64,000 bases of DNA from the NCBI GenBank assembly GCA_031002005.1, contig CM061919.1, positions 12,037,687 through 12,101,686 on the forward strand, given 5' to 3'. Below the pieces are notes generated by a model, which saw only the letters and a list, made by a program, of their open reading frames with translations, made no database searches and was not told where the DNA came from. How positions within the stretch are numbered: position 1 is the first letter of the stretch; every line of letters starts with the position of its first letter. The translations under genes were made by a program, and so were the position numbers. Origin of the DNA: Vandiemenella viatica (taxonomy: Eukaryota > Arthropoda > Insecta > Orthoptera > Morabidae). This document shows positions 46,626 to 57,689 of the stretch, in pieces.

Positions 46626-46857
46626 CCGGAGATCGCGGTTCTGCTACAATATTGCTCCCCGCGGTTTAATGACGTAATAATACTGCGGTAGTAAACCGCA
46701 AATTGAATCAAGTTTAAACAAGACTTAAGTTGCAATAAACCCTGGACCAGCATCACACTGCTAAAACTACTTCGGAAAGCATTTGTAGCTGTGTCTTGGG
46801 TACGTTATATTACTGAAGTATTGTGAAGCCAATTCCTTGCGGAATCGCCATCTCCAG
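46626..46857 (+). mobile_element. MITE copy 3 (CTGGAGATCGCG family), complete
   Basis: 232 bp, TA at 46624-46625 and 46858-46859. Ends CCGGAGATCGCGGTTCTGC and the reverse of GGAATCGCCATCTCCAG. The interior shows GGACCAGCAT shared with copy 2. It sits in intron 1 of gene B. Confidence 0.78.
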
Positions 46858-46859
46858 TA

Positions 46860-47797
46860 GTCCAAATTACAATACCTGGTCATATCGGTATTAATATTAT
46901 TGTTTTAAAAATAAGTTAGCTATAAATTTTTTACTTAGGTCGACGTTTTTTGGTTACACCTTAATGTTGAAAGTTCTCTACTTAACTATTTAATTAATAT
47001 TAAATCCAATGGATATTTAGCTTGATTAATAGCATGCCACACTGCCAGGTTGGGGGGAGGGGGGAGGGGTGAACGTGAGAAGTTTACTGAATTTTGCAGC
47101 ACTATATCGTAGACAGAAAAGTTCGTCCTAACATAACGGGGAGGAAAAACAATTGTTTCTTGAGGACTCGTTCAGCTGTTCTGTTTTCATTCGCATAAAT
47201 ACTGGTGAGTACTTGTCAAAACTGACCTTTACCATCAGCCGTGGTTCGCTGCCGTATATCCAATAGTTTACATGAAAGGAATGCGGGTTATTTCCTGTTT
47301 CTACTGTGCCCTCTATTAGAAATCAAAACAGTTAAACTTCTAGTCATCACCTCTTATATTCTCGTAGGTAGTTGGTCGCACTGCAAAATTCGCGCTGGAA
47401 TTGGTATTCTAGATGTCATAATATATTATTTAATACAACAAGAAACACACAGTACCAGTCAACAATACTTAGGCTACGAATGTGTGGCTTAGTGCAGTTA
47501 GACAACATTTTACTGGACAGATCATGAATAACTCATTTGGACACATGGTATGCACATCTTACGCTAGTTAAGAAATGCCTAATTGCAACACCCTAAATTT
47601 TAGCCACATTTTTTGGTGGTTTTCTGTTAATTTAGATCTTTTATAAATCTGGAGATATGATAAACATTTCGCTCTATTTAATTTGATATTAAACACAACT
47701 GCAGCAGGAGGGAAGTTAAAGCGCTCAGAGGTTTCGGTCCCCATGATCCAAGGATATTACCAGAAACGGAGATGGGCCATCTGTCTCGTGTTTGCAG
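46860..47797. other. Gene B intron 1, second part
   Basis: G-rich tract at 47052-47070; otherwise nothing recognised. Confidence 0.4.
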
Positions 47798-47946
47798 GAA
47801 CAGCTGCGGCTCTGCGGGGATCCTGTGCCCCACAGACTGGAGGATGAGTTTCGACGCCGTCTCTCTGACTACCTGGGCCAAGATGCAGACAGCGTCATGG
47901 GACTCTTGAAACACGTGCGCGGTGACCTGAGGAGCTGCTGGTCGCA
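47798..47946 (+). CDS. Gene B exon 2 (residues 84-133, split last codon)
   Basis: The acceptor CTCGTGTTTGCAG precedes GAACAGCTGCGG, and the donor is CA|GTAAGTC in phase 2, as in gene A exon 2. It encodes EQLRLCGDPVPH at the start and a Leu/Arg-rich amphipathic helix ending LRSCWSQ. The W-x-Q exon end matches W-D-Q in gene A. Codons are GC rich within an AT-rich intron. Intron 1 is only 1.8 kb here, against 13.0 kb in gene A. Confidence 0.7.
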
Positions 47947-49227
47947 GTAAGTCGTGTAGAAACACCACAGGTCATTTCCGAACATCCATAAGGATCACCA
48001 ACCAGAGAAGTAATACAAGTAGTTCGTCTAAAAAGATCACCTTACAACCAAAGTTATTATACATAGCTACTACCAGAAAACTGATGGATTGAGAATCTAT
48101 TTTCAGTGTAGTCACTTCGCAGAAAAATTTGTGTATATCCTATAATTTTCAGTATCATATTCACACAGCGCGATACCCTTTATCAGCGAAGCTGCATCCT
48201 CCGAAACGGATCTTCAATTAGAACAACTGCTGAAACTGTTTGGTACATGGCCAGGCCAGAAAAGCAAGAAAAGTTTTAATTGAAATTTTACTAACGTTCC
48301 CAAAGTCAAACCTCCTCCCCCCAATTCATATTAATATTTCGTAAATTTGTTTGATTTGACATTGTTTCTGATGGCCAGAACAAATAGAAAACTTGATAAA
48401 CAAAATGATTTTTGTGATTAGTGGAAGAACTTAATGAAGAAAGTTATCACTTTTTTAAATTAATAAATATGATTGTCAAATAATCGAAATTGTTTATTTC
48501 ACATGGCCAAATGTTGGAAATCTTTTATATCTTTCTCAATTTTAATGAAGTTTTCTTATAATTTTGTGTATATTCTTAACAGGGGAACGACTTTAACTGG
48601 CTTTTCATCAGAGATTGGTTTTGCAACTTTTTACTAAAAAATAATTTGAAATCTATGATCCGATATTTAGTAACATATCATGTAGGCTATTTGAAAACAT
48701 ACTAAAAAATATATTCCTTCAGAAATCAAGCAAAATTGATTCAGAATTAAGATAGATAAAAAATAAAATGGGTGTCCGAATTTGGTTCTTTACCTCTGCG
48801 ACATACACAATTTAGTAACAATTTTTTGTATGGCGGAAACTGTGATATTTTCCCATAAGAGAAATATATTCCGCGTGTTGAAATCTGGATAAAAACTGAT
48901 ACACTATATCGGCCATACATGGCGTTTTGTTTTGAAACAGGCTGACGGTGCTTATGGGATCAGGGAATTTCGTGATATTAGAACGTTGCTGTTTACGTTT
49001 TTTAAAAGGAAATAAGCTTCTTGAACAGTTTTAAGAGTTAAGACTATTCATGTAGTGAAGTAAATGATTTGGTTTTGTAATATCTCTAGCTATACAATTT
49101 AGCTTAGATGAACAGAAAACTTATTTAAGAAGTAGGATAAAGGAGTATAGATATTCAAGGATAGGTAGGGATACATATGAGGTAGTTGATAGTTAATGGT
49201 TTAGTATAGCTATTTGTGATGTTTCAG
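47947..49227. other. Gene B intron 2
   Basis: 1.28 kb, AT rich, free of recognisable repeats. Confidence 0.5.
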
Positions 49228-49342
49228 ATGTTACAGCAGCTTGATGTCTGACAGAGCAGATCCCCGGAATGAGACGTCGAACAGAGATTTAGACGGCGTT
49301 CCAATAGAAAACAGGCTGCAACACGACGGCAGGAACCCTGTG
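49228..49342 (+). CDS. Gene B exon 3 (hydrophilic linker, residues 133-171)
   Basis: The acceptor TTTGTGATGTTTCAG precedes ATGTTACAG. One base completes the Gln codon begun in exon 2, then 38 codons run to GTG|GTAAGT in phase 0. The product is hydrophilic, with Asp, Arg and Asn enriched (CYSSLMSDRADP at the start). It fills the place of gene A exon 3 with identical entry and exit phases. The frame stays open past the donor to about 49588, but that extension has no counterpart in gene A and I read it as intron. Confidence 0.62.
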
Positions 49343-50309
49343 GTAAGTGTTCAGTGGTCTGGTAGTTCACCTGTTCATAATTGTTTTATGTTTCACATAA
49401 ACAAGACTTCATCTGCTTGCGCATATAGTGATAGCCTTGCGCGAAAGTTTGGTCTGGAGGGACAACAGGAAAGTGAGAGGATCCCATTTTTAAGACACAT
49501 TGATTTGAACCTGTGTATTTTGCATGGGTTCCCGGAATCCGTGCATGCTAACGCTGTGATAGTTTATTTACAAATTCGTCACTGTTAATTTCCTATATGT
49601 TAGCTGTCGGAAACGATGATGCAGTTAAAGTGACCCTACTGTCTACAAGAAAAGGCGCACTGTTGTCTGTGAGCAGAATAGATTCGACTCTGATAGTCTT
49701 TATTACGAAACTCAATGCAAAGGGAGACTGATTTTAAATCTAAATTATCCTAGAACAAATATTTAATTTGGTAACTTCAGTTTAAATGCAAACAAGTGGT
49801 TCACAAAAATGACGTATTTGTTAAAAATCGATGTAAGTAATATATTTGGTTAGAGAGGAACAGTTACATGAATCAGCGTGAAGTCGAGAGGGGCAAATGA
49901 TTGTGCTAAAACAGAATATAGAACTGGAAGCCATTGTTACGAGCTCCTAGACAGTCTTAAGAACGAAATTAGTAACCAAGAGATATGACAGGAACAGCGC
50001 GATTTTTGGAGATCTGTTTTTCAATACTACCTGTAGTAGTTTCTGTCCGGTAAGCTAAGTTTCACTTAACTTACTACTTAAAAGTAATTGGTTATTGATT
50101 TCACAGACTCACTCCGTAACAGATTTTACCATATTACCTACGGTTTTTCTCTTAAGATTTTAATACAGTGTAAAGAGTTCAAAAGTGTACTATCGGGATG
50201 CTAGTTGTGAATCGTCTGATCCTCACGACTACAGCCAGAACATGGCGCATAAAGAGACAAATTGTAAAATGCTATATGGCGACCGTGTGACCGCTGGCCT
50301 CGTTTGCAG
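49343..50309. other. Gene B intron 3
   Basis: 0.97 kb. The exon 3 frame continues open for 246 bases, without other support. No repeat recognised. Confidence 0.5.
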
Positions 50310-50783
50310 GCGGCCGCTTCCGGGAGGGTGATTGGTCAGCTGTGGCAGCTGTGCGGTGTGCTGGAGGACGAGCTGCGCGCGCACTACATCAAGCTGCTGT
50401 TGGCGCAGCAGCTGGTCTCCCGGCCGACGCTGGCGCTGGAGGTGCGCGCTGTGCAGGCTGAGCTGCGCCACGCCAGCCACCTGTTGCTCTCGTGCCGCAG
50501 CAGGCTGCGCGCCATCGCAGCCACTCCGCCTGCGTCTCAGCCTGAGGAGTGTGCTCGAGAAAACATCGGAGATCGACACATTACTGAAGAGGATGCATCA
50601 CTGGAGCGTACTGTAGACCGTTTACAAGAAAAATCGGACGAAATGCCACGTGGATCCTCACTAAAAAGAGACTCTCATGAAAATGAACCAGAAGTTGCTA
50701 AATCTAGTGATGTTACACCTACGAAGCGAACGTTTCGAGCTTCACTCCGTCGTCTCTTCAAATTGAAACGTGAGTCAATATAG
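50310..50783 (+). CDS. Gene B exon 4 (C-terminal helical domain and stop, residues 172-328)
   Basis: The acceptor CTCGTTTGCAG precedes GCGGCCGCTTCC, and the stop is at 50781-50783. The first 70 residues match gene A exon 4 in spacing and key residues: L-x-x-L-x-G-x-L, ELR-x-x-Y, LLLA, V-x-RP-x-L, VRA, a second ELR-type helix with H-x-LL, and a closing RLR. An acidic linker (ERTVDRLQEKSDE) and a basic tail (SLRRLFKLKRESI) follow, parallel to FWKRLFKPNGHAK in gene A. The 5' half is very GC rich and the tail is AT richer. A polyadenylation signal lies about 200 bases downstream. I know of no named family with this pattern. Confidence 0.73.
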   Translation, partial: AAASGRVIGQLWQLCGVLEDELRAHYIKLLLAQQLVSRPTLALEVRAVQAELRHASHLLLSCRSRLRAIAATPPASQPEECARENIGDRHITEEDASLERTVDRLQEKSDEMPRGSSLKRDSHENEPEVAKSSDVTPTKRTFRASLRRLFKLKRESI

Positions 50784-50979
50784 ATGCGGGATACCTTACC
50801 ATCAGACACGATGGTTGGCGGAATTTCAGGACGACTATAGAATAACGCTTGCTGCATGCGTAGTACAAAGCTGTTGTAAGACAAATATTACTGTACTCTG
50901 TAGTGAAACTGCGACAATGAGGCTGACAATGGTTTCTTAATCTTTGTGTAGGCATGCATTTCTATAGAACTAAGTTTAT

Positions 50980-50985
50980 AATAAA
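50980..50985 (+). promoter_or_regulatory. Candidate polyadenylation signal of gene B
   Basis: AATAAA followed by AGTGCAG lies 197 bases after the gene B stop, a typical distance for a short insect 3' UTR. Confidence 0.45.
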
Positions 50986-51872
50986 GTGCAGCCGCTGTTG
51001 TCATACAGAGTCATTAGCCATAATACAGGCATGCTAGACATTTTAAGTTTTTGGTCTTGACTGATTTGATGCGATCCTCCATCTCATTCTTAATATAATA
51101 ATTACACTTACATACTCAATTTGGTCTATTTTGTTCATTTTTTTTTCTATATTTTTCCCCTACATCGAAAAATTAGCTTCTCGATGTATATTTAAATCCA
51201 ATGCATCATTCTCTGTCCCTTCTTTCTGTGAAACTCTTCCACAAAATTCTGTCCACTTATCTACAAAATACATTTACATCTTATTTTTGTCAATTTAATT
51301 TTTGATATCCTTAAATAGCACGATATGTAAATTTTTCAGTTTATTTTTAGTATTCCTAGAATAAAAACTTCACTCTATATAGAGTTGCGACAATTTGAGC
51401 CTAATATTTGAAACTAAAAAAAAGAAAAAAAATCTCTTTTGCTAGTGATATACTGATTTAGAGAATTCTTTTCGCAGAGTAAAGCTGTTAAAGCTCTTAG
51501 TAGATAACATTCCTAAATGTCTGATCCCGTTTTTTAGATGCGATTAATTATTTACGAGGTCAATGATATTGAAATATACAAGCACGAAAAATCGTTGGTC
51601 GCTAATTACAATAAATAATTTTGCAAATACCTAGCACAGCTATAGAGAATTTGGAACTAGTTATAAATGACTGAATTTGTAGGGTAACAAGTTTGGTTAT
51701 TACCTAGGGGAATAACTGAATACAGAGTGGCCAAATTAACATAAAAAGAAACCTGTCGGTAAGGACGTTAGAAACACCATTTAACAAATAGGCAACATTC
51801 AATTGATCACCTATGCTTGGCTGGACAGGATAATGTGCCGATATAGCAGAGATAACTTAAAAAGTAACGTCA
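50986..51872. other. Intergenic, no recognisable features
   Basis: AT-rich DNA downstream of gene B. Confidence 0.4.
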
Positions 51873-52110
51873 CCTAGCGTGGTGGGCGAGCGGAAGCGTT
51901 CTGGCCTCATGTTCGGGAGGACGCGGGTTCGAATACAAGTTCGGCCAACCAGATTTGGGTTTTCCGTGGCTTCCCCAAATCAACCCAGGCAAATTTCTGG
52001 ATGGTTCTTTCAAAATGCCATGGCCGATTTGCTTCCCGTTCCTTATCCCCATTTCCTTCTCCGCCTCTAAAGATCTCGACGTCGACGAGGCGTATAACTA
52101 GAAAAAAAAT
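51873..52110 (+). mobile_element. tRNA-derived SINE, diverged copy
   Basis: The head is CCTAGCGTGGTGGGCGAGCG. The B box GGTTCGAATAC is mutated after the core. The body and CTCGACGTCGACGAGGCG end are present, with an eight-A tail. No clear TSD. Confidence 0.85.
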
Positions 52111-52214
52111 CATTGTGTAACTAGAAAGTTGCCATCTCTATGTCCCTGAATCTTGTGTGCCTGTTATGTTACCCGTCTTTTTATTTTATTTGCATAATAT
52201 CTTTTCAGAGATCA

Positions 52215-52425
52215 TAAATCGTAACACTGATCGCTTGGGCTTGCCATTCGGAAAGGCGCGAATTCGATTGTAGTCCCCTCCATTCATACTAAGATTTCCA
52301 CGCTTTCCAGACATATTTATGTTAACTGGAAACGATATACTACATGTAGCCGCTGCGCAAAACTAACTGAGCGCTGCAGACAAACGTATATTCAGAACCA
52401 TTTTAGTAGTTTCTTTCCCAGTTTC

Positions 52426-52453
<28 letters not shown>
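52215..52453 (+). mobile_element. Possible old SINE ending in a 27-A tract
   Basis: CTTGGGCTTGCCATTCGGAA, GCGCGAATTCGATTGTAG and TAAGATTTCCACGCTTTCC parallel the SINE head and the GATTTGGGTTTTCCATGG body segment. It is followed at 52426 by 27 A. Strongly diverged. Confidence 0.4.
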
Positions 52454-52456
<3 letters not shown>

Positions 52457-52862
52457 AATTATTGAATGTTCACAGATAACTGACCTATGAAAAATGGCTA
52501 AGCAAAAATATCCATGCCATGTAGGAATACGTACGTTACTGAAACGTAACCTATAGTAGTAAGGAATGTTTACTAAACCTATCAACCATTTGTTTTTTTG
52601 TTTCCCGATTTGCCCATCAGTTAGTACAATAGGCAGATTACTTGTTATACAAAAATAAAAAAATACCCTACTGAAAGAGAAGCCGAACAAACAAAACTAT
52701 TACTGACTCGGAAGCTGACGACGACGAAATGGACGGGACAATCGAAGCACAAAGCGTGACAGTAACACTGGATCATCCACCTACTGAAGTGATTCCCAGA
52801 TATAATGATCTAAAAATAACATTTTAGCTTAAAAAACTAAAATCACGCTTTTGCACTAGTAT

Positions 52863-53230
52863 GAACTAAAAGGTTAAAAATAATCTTTAAATATAAAGAT
52901 TTTGCTTAACAGCGATAGGATGCCCGAAAATTCAGGATAAATTAATTTTTTGAATAAGCTTAAAGAATAAAGTCACTGAATACAAAATTAACTTTAATGT
53001 AAAAAAGCATGGGGTGCTCTCTGCTTAACTTCCGACAAACAGCCAGCGACAAAAAATTTAAGACAACTCATACAGCACCGCACGCTTTTTTTGTATTAAA
53101 GTTAATTTTGTAATCAGTGAATTTATTCTTTAAGCTTATTCAAAAAATTAATTTATCATGAATTTTGGGACATCCTATCGCTGTTAAACAAAATATTTAT
53201 ATTTAAATATTATTTTTAACTTTTTGGTTA
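52863..53230. repeat. Long inverted repeat (foldback), arms about 150 bp
   Basis: 52863-53012 and 53085-53230 pair almost completely. Shared blocks include TTAACAGCGATAGGATG, AAATTAATTTTTTGAATAAG, CTTAAAGAATAAA and CAAAATTAACTTTAAT. The loop is about 70 bp. No ORF. Arms differ at roughly one base in ten. Confidence 0.88.
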
Positions 53231-53544
53231 AGATTGCTTCAAAAGTATGTTTCTTATTACTGGCTTTCCATCGCCAATCTCTTTTTCTTTACATTGTAGC
53301 TTCATTTTTGATTATTATTCCTACGAGTAACGTACAATCAAATGGTCAACCCCATCAAAGGTACAATAGCAGGGCAAATGTGGAAAACAACTCTTCTATA
53401 ATAGTACGATGTAATTGAAACCGATGTTTCGAATACTCGCTATTAAACAGCACATTCTAAGCGACTGCAGACACTACCATAGCAGTTTGTATCAAAATCT
53501 CATCAATTGCGCATGTGCAAAAGGTTGCGCAACAAAACCATTTT

Positions 53545-54600
53545 TCTGTTATCACTGTCAAAGTAATGAGAATGTTAAACGTTCTTAATACGTGTGCAAA
53601 ATTTCGAAAAATTAAGTTCCTAATTAAATTAAATGCATATGGCGATGTTGGCCGGGGAATCTCCGAAAGGTCAGGCCGACAAATAACGAAGGTTTCTCGA
53701 ATTGCCGCGCTTGTGCACTAATGTCGCGGCTGCATTTGCCTAACTCTGAAGTCCCATCAGGTATAGGGTATCTGTAGTTTAACGTGAAATCTGAACTGTG
53801 GGTTACCCTAAACTTTGCCACTAAAAAGTCCAACCGAAACCGGTATTCGAGCAGGGAACCTCTGTTCGCCAGTCACGGGCCTTAACCAACTAAGCCACGA
53901 ATGGTGATGCGGAAAGTGGGTGAAAATGAGCCACATTTGTCATAAGACGGTTAAATCACTTTAGTTTTCTTTCTGTCAAAGTAATGAGGTTACCAAGCCA
54001 TAGATATGAAATAATTGGATTGTTATCGGTTCTTAATATATGTACAAAATTTCAGACAACTCGGACTTTCTGAAGTGGGTGAAAATTGAACTGAAATTTT
54101 CTATTACATTCATCCACTTTAAAGTTGTTACTGAAAACTTGGTGAGAGTGAAATTATTGAATTTTTATCTGTTCTTAATAAGTATGCAAAATTTCAAACG
54201 ATTCGGACGTAAGGGAGTGGGGGAACACTGAAATGAAAGATTCCATTACATGCAACCATCTTGCTATTGTTACTGTCAAAGCAATGAGAATATCCAGATA
54301 TGGCTATGAAATTATTGCATTGTAATCAGTGTAATACATGAGCAAAATTTCTAACATTTGGAATTGGGTTAAAATTAAATTGCAAAATTCCATGACATTC
54401 AACCATTTTTCTGTTGTTACTGTCAAAGTAATGGGAATAACGGGACATGGCTAAGAAATTATTGTATTGTCACCGGTTCTTAATATGTGTGTTCAAGTTT
54501 CAAACAGCTCTAACATCTGGAAGTGGGTCAAAATGGAGTTGTAAAATTCCATTACATTCATTCATTCATACATTCATACATACATACAGGTCAAGCAAAT
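53545..54600 (+). repeat. Second satellite array, about 150-bp unit
   Basis: Units near 53545, 53972, 54125, 54258 and 54412 share ACTGTCAAAGTAATGAGAAT, ATGGCTATGAAATTATT, GTTCTTAATATGTGTGCAAA, then GGAAGTGGGTGAAAATTGAA and AATTCCATTACATTCA. The array is interrupted by a minus-strand SINE (53645-53915) and ends in (CATT/CATA)n. Confidence 0.78.
53645..53915 (-). mobile_element. Different tRNA-derived SINE inside the satellite
   Basis: On the minus strand, CGTGGCTTAGTTGGTTAAGG (A-box region) is followed by GACTGGCGAACAGAGGTTCC and CTGCTCGAATACCGG (B-box region). About 200 bp of unrelated body ends near GGCCAACATCGCC. It is not the family of the other eight copies. The flanking satellite unit resumes on each side. 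Confidence 0.6.
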
Positions 54601-54619
54601 AAAAGCGTGTAAAAAGTAC

Positions 54620-56308
54620 GGCTAGTTAAGCTTTATGAAAAGTCTTGTATTTATGAACATTTTAATCAAACCAACGAGCGAGGATGCAGACAAGGCATTC
54701 TGGGCTGCTGGCTATATATGTAATTCTTTCCAAATAAAGTGATATTTTTAAAACTGATGTGGTTTACTGTAAGGAATGTAATGTGATCAGAATACTTACC
54801 GTTTTTTATTTACTTACAACTAGAATTAGATTTAAAACAAAAATGCGAAAGTGTAAATTATATTTAATGTTAAATAATAGTAATAAATAGTAAACAATAT
54901 TTTAATCAGCAAAGTAATATTAATTCAGAAGTTTCTAGCCTACCTTAAAGTTGATTTATCAATTCAGTAAATAGACGTTGGTTTATTTTTTAATTTGATA
55001 ACACTTTAAAAAGTGTGCCGGATCCGGCGGAATTGACAAATCCTGCAATACGCAAATGCGGGATTGAAAACACTACGGGATTGGAATCCTTATTCATGGC
55101 GTGCTGGTCGTTCTGATTTCGGTTTTATAGATGCTCAAACTGCGTGTAAGGTACGAACAGGACCAAGGCGAGGCGGAACATATGTATATTTTGGTTCGCC
55201 GAGGCATCGAATGAGAAGTATCCGTACTTTGGTTACGATTTGGCAGTGCTGTGAAGTCTGTGAGTGGAAATGGAGCGCGGTAACAATTTAACAATGGTTA
55301 TTGCTTCAATTGTACTTAGTTGATATTTATCGAAAATCATCTGCATCGTATAAGAATTTTAGACTTTCCTAGGGTCAGACATCTGTCATTCCCAGGTGCT
55401 GAAGAAGCGATACAAGGAATTCGTCGAAGAAATTCCTCAGCAACTACTACTTTTCAGTGACCTGCTCCGGCTTAGGCACTTCGTTTAAGGCAGCATGATG
55501 ATCTTCGAGGAAGAAGTATTTTCGATACCAAAAGGAAAAGGAGAAAAATTAAGCCTAGAATAGATATTACCCTGCATCCACTGAGCCTCTCTCCCCCAAC
55601 AATCCTTCTTAATTCTTCTGAGACATCAAAATTAATAATCTCTGTTCATTATTTTCATTGGATTTAGTATTACGATTAAAGTCAATAAGGCAAGTTCTTG
55701 TGTCTACTGGACTCGGCTCTGCTTACTAAAGAAAGCTGCTAAACACATTAATGTAAATTAAAGATTTCGACTGAGCAGAAAAAAACATTAATTTCTAGTA
55801 CTCTTATTTACGGTTGGCCGCTACGCATCTGTGTGGGTATCCCATAAAACCAGAACCTCGTATAAAACTAACAAACTATTAGACGAATGCAGAACTGTGG
55901 ATAAATATTTTCAAGCAGGTGTCTTACATTCATTTTCTCGTTGGCTGTCCATTTGATTCATCAGGCGCATTATTAACTCCTTCAGAACCATTCCCTATTC
56001 AATTAATGACCTGTTTGTGAGGTTTGTAGTCCTATATTGTTTTATTTCTAAAAATGTGCAAAATATTCTAAACGAACATTTAATTAAATAAAATAAAATT
56101 CGAAACAAGAAATAATTGTAATAATTAATGCTTGAAATCTTTGAGAATGATTAGCCTCCATTAATACATGATGTGCACTAACAAAGTATATATTAACTTA
56201 CTTTATTGTCCCACAAGCCTAAAATGTATTACTTAAAAATAAAAACTGATTTAATATCCAAATCAGTAGTGAACAGCAATATAATTAGTCATTATCATGA
56301 TTGATCAG
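54620..56308. other. Intergenic, one weak exon-like spot
   Basis: 55396-55488 follows a good acceptor (CTGTCATTCCCAG) and encodes 30 hydrophilic-helical residues (VLKKRYKEFVEEI) then a stop. There is no partner exon, so I do not call a gene. Nothing else seen. Confidence 0.3.
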
Positions 56309-56699
56309 TTACAATAAATCAATGATATAGTTTGATGCTTTTTCAGGCATCTTGTTTGTGAAATTCCACTTTGTGGATTTAGCGTTACTACTGCGAACGT
56401 TCCAAGACGCCTTCCTCAGGGCTTTTTCGAGCTGATGTATCAGCTGTTGACGGCTGGTTTCACCACCTCGTAGTTTGCCATGAGGAAGCGCCCAGATAGC
56501 TTGTCGAAACGTTTGCAGTAACGACGACATTGACGCAATGATAAACCTTCGAAGTGAAATTTTACAATTATAACAGTTATTATATAATTTCTTACATCTG
56601 CTACCTTCTGTCTTTAATATTTGAATGTCATAGTAACTTTCAACTACGTTGCCAAAATACTGCGAAGAAATGATAGGAGTCACACCGTGTTGGAAAGTC

Positions 56700-57689
56700 A
56701 TTGATAACAATTATTGCCAAAAAGTTGATAAGCGGTATCATTCGAGAAGGTTGCTTATTGACGATTGTCTATGGAGACAGTAAAAAACCTGTAATCATAT
56801 ACAAATCCATAATACGGCAAATAAGGCTGCTGGCAAGTCGGCAGAAACATGGGAGTTTTCACCATTTGGTTGATGTGGTACATCCACTGGAGCAACAGGA
56901 AAAGCCGCTATAGACAAGTCCTTGGCCATCCGCTAGAAGAGTAACTGTTGTCCACAATCGTCAGGGATTGGCTCATCTAATATCTTCCAGCCGGAACCAT
57001 TCCAATGCAGTGTGCTCCATCTGTGTAACAGTGAATAAGAAGACCATCAGTATAATAGATACTACAGATGTTAATCTGAGAAGTTGCTTATGTTTTTCGG
57101 AGTAACCACCCAGAAAGAAGCCTTTTTTTCATGTAATCATCTGTCATTAAGTGTGTATTGTTGAATGTTTACAACGACTACACTTCGAATTATTCGTTAT
57201 GTTTATCATTATGCCTGTTTACCATGAACCATATGCTTCTGCTACCCAACTGCTGCATCCAATAGCAATCAAATAAAATTATTAAAAATTAGCCTCTGTT
57301 TTGTGAATCACTACCATAAATAAACTTTCAATCGTATTAGAATTTTTTGAAAACGTCAAATTTAAAATGTATCCTTATATCATTACAACCTTAGAGAATA
57401 AGTTTAATACTTCGTGCTAATGAACTGTCAGAGTATACATCTCAGTCCAGATGCCTCAGCAGCTCCTTACAGTCCTGTTATATGGCTTCGTATCATCTTC
57501 AACAGACCGAACTTTGAAACGGTAGAATACGTTATTAAAATAGTACCGATGCACTATACGTCAATCATGTTTTCAATTCTACCTCCCCTGATACTACAAT
57601 CCTTAACGTGACACTTTGTTTGATATCTATTAGTATATCCTCGTCCAGCATGTATCGCTCAATAGTTTTAAACTAATAATTGTTTAATA
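56700..57689. other. Intergenic, no recognisable features
   Basis: Short frames only; none supported. Confidence 0.4.

Noticed and set aside
12571..46857. Shared MITE position in intron 1 of both genes as proof of a segmental duplication
   Set aside because: The copies lie about 685 and 635 bp after exon 1, but in opposite orientations and with unrelated flanks. Independent insertion is more likely.
49343..49588. Extension of gene B exon 3 as a terminal exon
   Set aside because: A consensus donor lies at 49343 and exon 4 joins in phase with matching homology. An alternative isoform is possible but unsupported.
50304..50616. Alternative and opposite-strand frames over gene A and gene B exon 4
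   Set aside because: High GC content opens several frames. Only the + frames fit the splice sites, phases and the paralogue.
55397..55436. Hammerhead-like CTGAAGAAGCG ... GTCGAAG
   Set aside because: The second core is GAAG rather than GAAA and no stem pairs well.
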